Assembly: GCF_037975245.1 (NCBI RefSeq)
Contig: NC_092571.1
Location: 15,059,917 to 15,123,916 of the forward strand
DNA length: 64,000 nucleotides
Reading direction: 5' to 3'
Source: Apostichopus japonicus
Lineage: Eukaryota > Echinodermata > Holothuroidea > Aspidochirotida > Stichopodidae
Every line of letters begins with the position of its first letter. The first letter of the stretch is position 1. Below are positions 61,321 through 64,000 of this stretch, piece after piece. A program made the position numbers and the translations under genes. The notes below the pieces were generated by a model. That model made no database searches. It worked only from the letters and a program-made list of their open reading frames with translations, and had not been told where the DNA came from.

Positions 61321-64000
61321 CAGAGTAGTCGTGTTGCCGTCTAGCAGCATGAATCAATCGGTAGATGATATGAAGTGGTTGTACTCCACAGTACAAGTAC
61401 TTCAGGTTACTTTGAGTTTCCTGTATGTGGCATTAGCATAAACCTTTCAGCTCTGGGTAGCATGAAGTTAAATTACAGTGCTGCAGACTACCCTTATGGA
61501 CAATATCATATATATATGCAGTGTGTTAATTAATCTTACAAGTCAAAACCTTGATGTGCATAAAAGGAAATTACCTGGAATCTGTGAAAAGTCCACAAAT
61601 TACCCGTAAAATATCTCCTCTTTTTGTTTATGCGAAAATGCCTTGCAATATATGTCTTTGCTTTGATGTAAATCTACCCAATGGCCCATTATAAACTGCG
61701 GACATTTTTGTATTTTTTGGTTCCTAAGATGTGAATCGGAAAGATGGGATAATACAGGGTATTTCAGGTAATTTGAGGGGACCCTTTGGGGGTTAGGGGG
61801 GAGGGGAGGGGTTTGCTAGTTGAAGTCTCTCATGCTGTTAGATGAGTTAGCACATGATGGGGTAATGTTTGTCACTTTTAGTGATGTCTTCGTATGACGA
61901 TAGTTACAACACTATTTATGTGAATGCTTAGAACTGCAGGTCTTCAATTTTTTTTTTACTTGCTGATGCCAATCTTCATCATCTTCCAGGGGTGGATGTT
62001 GTTACCAGGAAAGGGTTCTAGGAGGAATAGGTATCCCCTAAGTTTGAGAACTTTTTTTATATGATAAGTGGTGCTTGGTAGTGAAATTGTATTTTTGCTA
62101 ACTTTTGAAGTAATTTAAGGAGGGGGAGGGAAGGGGGGGGGGGTTCAACAAAACTCAACAAGTTCTATTTTCTTCCAAATCTTCTAGCTAACCTCAAAAA
62201 AAATAAAAAATAGGAAACCCTAAAAAGAGTCAAACACCCTCTCTCAATGCCAGGACTTTAGACCATAATGTCACCTGATTCTACATGTTTGTACCAATAC
62301 TTTGAGTCCTCTCAAGATCCTTAAATTTTCAACATTATGTGTATGAAGTTGTAAATATGCCATCATTGTGGGTATGCAGTCCTCTTAAAAATCCAAAGTT
62401 TTTTTTTACAAAATGGGAGAGGGACAATCCCTTCTCTTAGTGTCCCCTCTCCCATGAAGCTGTGTCCCACTTTTCAACCAGGGAAATATGGTTAACTGTA
62501 TATCGTACCACCGCCATCAGGTTAAATAGACCAATAAGCACTGTGTGCTTGTAATGTCCACCTTAATTTTTTTTTATCAAAAGTTAGTTTGGTTCTCGAT
62601 GTCCACCTAAGGCAACATAATGCTTTCTGTGCGTATCCCTGGTAAGGGTATATATGTGGGTTTGGGCCATCTCCATTATGTTACCCAAGTCATGCTGATT
62701 CTTATCAACCACCTAAAATAAGCAGTAACCATCGTCCGTCAAATATGTTTTTTCGTACCATCGCCGTACGTAGAGAAGTCTTGTTGGTTGCTCTGCCTGC
62801 ATGAAGACACCACATGAGCAGCAATGCTGTAGAAGCTTTCATTTGAGAAATTTGTTTTGATTGGCAATATTACCTGGGCAGGTAATGCATTTGTTTTGTG
62901 CCAAAATTATAAGACATAGGCCGGATAAATAGTGTCATTTTCCTCTTCACCCTTCTCCTCTCTTCCTGAAATCCTGTGACTATTTCCCGAAGTAGACTGA
63001 TTTCAACGGTTGTTAGCCCTAATTACTGTAGGGTGGGTGTGTTAGTCCCCGAAAAAATTATCTGATATTGTAGTGTGCTGGGAAATTTCCTTCCAAAGTG
63101 CGAAACGGTGTCACAGACTTATTTTATGCAATAGATTGTTGTACTTATTACTAGGGATAAACTATGCCCCATTGCAAAAACAGAGACCAAACAGTATATG
63201 CATTATGTAGTTTTCATTCTTGCATTAATAGAATGCAAATGTAAAAAAAGAGAAGGTATTCCTGTGTTAAATCTGCTGTGGATATGTGTCATGGATATCA
63301 CAATTGAATTGTGCCGACCCAAAATTGCTCACAAAACGACCTGCAACTTGTTTACAATCGACGTACCACAGAGGAACGTAAAAGAGCAGAAATCGGAATC
63401 TGCTGCAACGATATACAGTAGGTCATTCTCACATGTCATATTCCACACAAACTGTGGGAAAGATCAAATTGCAAATCTGCCAAGAAGTCCTTTCACAGAG
63501 AATGGCATCAGACTAGATAGGAAGCCTGAATATTTTACTGGATCAATTCTCATGCAGGTGGAACTGTTTTCCAAAATGAGGGGAAAGTTAAGATGGAATT
63601 CTTTTTAAAATACTCACACCAAAATGCAAACTGGTCATGAATACTGAAAAATTTGAAAAACAGATTTTCAAGATTATTGCATATGATCTGTGGCCTACAT
63701 TTCATCATAACTGAAAACTCTACAGAATGCCCTGTTTTGGGCCTTCACATGATGACAAAATATTTTTTCCTGAACAACTTTGATTCACCATCATCTCAAA
63801 TGTTATATCCACAACATTTCAGCAGATTTGGACAAATGCTCAGTAGGAGTAGCACTTTTTACATTTTCAAATTCTACAATATGATAGCGTGCATGGAAAC
63901 TGGACTCCACACAAGACACTGATGAAAATTCAGCCAAATTGAATGAAAAATGACCAAATGGCAGTCATTCAAACACGGTGGCAAAACGTGACAGAATTTT

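Larger units (their letters stand above)
60001..64000 (+). other. 3' UTR and downstream sequence
   Basis: No further coding exon is recognisable after the TNK2 stop. The nearest canonical AATAAA is at 60281-60286, so a short 3' UTR is possible, but the true end is unknown. The stretch contains an irregular GGATCATCTAACT repeat (61225-61320), G-tracts near 60570 and 62130, and an open stretch of 136 codons at 63198-63608 that resembles nothing I know and has no coding signature I can defend. Confidence 0.6.

Noticed and set aside
63198-63922. Downstream gene from two long open frames (136 and 89 codons)
   Set aside because: No recognisable domain, splice structure or codon pattern; lengths are within chance for AT-rich DNA, though a 3'-UTR or unknown exon cannot be excluded.

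Overview
This is a eukaryotic, AT-rich, intron-rich and repeat-rich genomic window. It carries the 3' part of one recognisable protein-coding gene on the + strand: an ACK-family non-receptor tyrosine kinase (TNK2/ACK1-like). The large introns, GT-AG splice sites, tRNA-derived SINEs and the protein's closeness to vertebrate ACK1 suggest an invertebrate deuterostome. An echinoderm is my best guess, but this is inference and the class cannot be fixed from the sequence.

Layout. Positions 1-29527 contain no exon I can support. They are upstream or first-intron sequence full of repeats: a 22-bp tandem array (712-932), a dispersed 'ACCTGTCTCC' repeat family, an exact 23-copy 66/67-bp minisatellite (11051-12578), a hAT-type MITE with an 8-bp target duplication (12664-13034), tRNA-derived SINEs and a TAG/GTA trinucleotide block (20775-21150). 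Positions 29528-60000 hold ten coding exons. Their reading phases join perfectly to give 1232 codons plus stop. Positions 60001-64000 are 3' UTR or intergenic.

The protein runs in order: kinase domain (exons 1-6 here), SH3 (exons 7-8), CRIB/Cdc42-binding motif (exon 8), then one very long last exon. That exon holds a clathrin-box-like LIDFE, two NPF motifs, five (F/L)Y-x-(D/E)-V motifs, a proline-rich SH3 ligand, two copies of the Mig6-homology (EGFR-binding) THYFLLPP motif where human ACK1 has one, and C-terminal UBA-type repeats. The N-terminal SAM-like region of ACK proteins was not found and probably lies upstream of the window or in small unrecognised exons.

Intron 3 (about 10 kb) contains the most unusual non-coding object: a 3.5-kb element bounded by 44-bp terminal inverted repeats (36215-39731). 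It has subterminal clusters of an ATCGTG word and a foldback array of GACTC/GGACCC units at its core. Intron 4 holds diverged tandem units carrying DR1-like AGGTCA direct repeats. Introns 5 and 6 hold an inverted relative of the 22-bp repeat locus and a SINE nested inside an older repeat.
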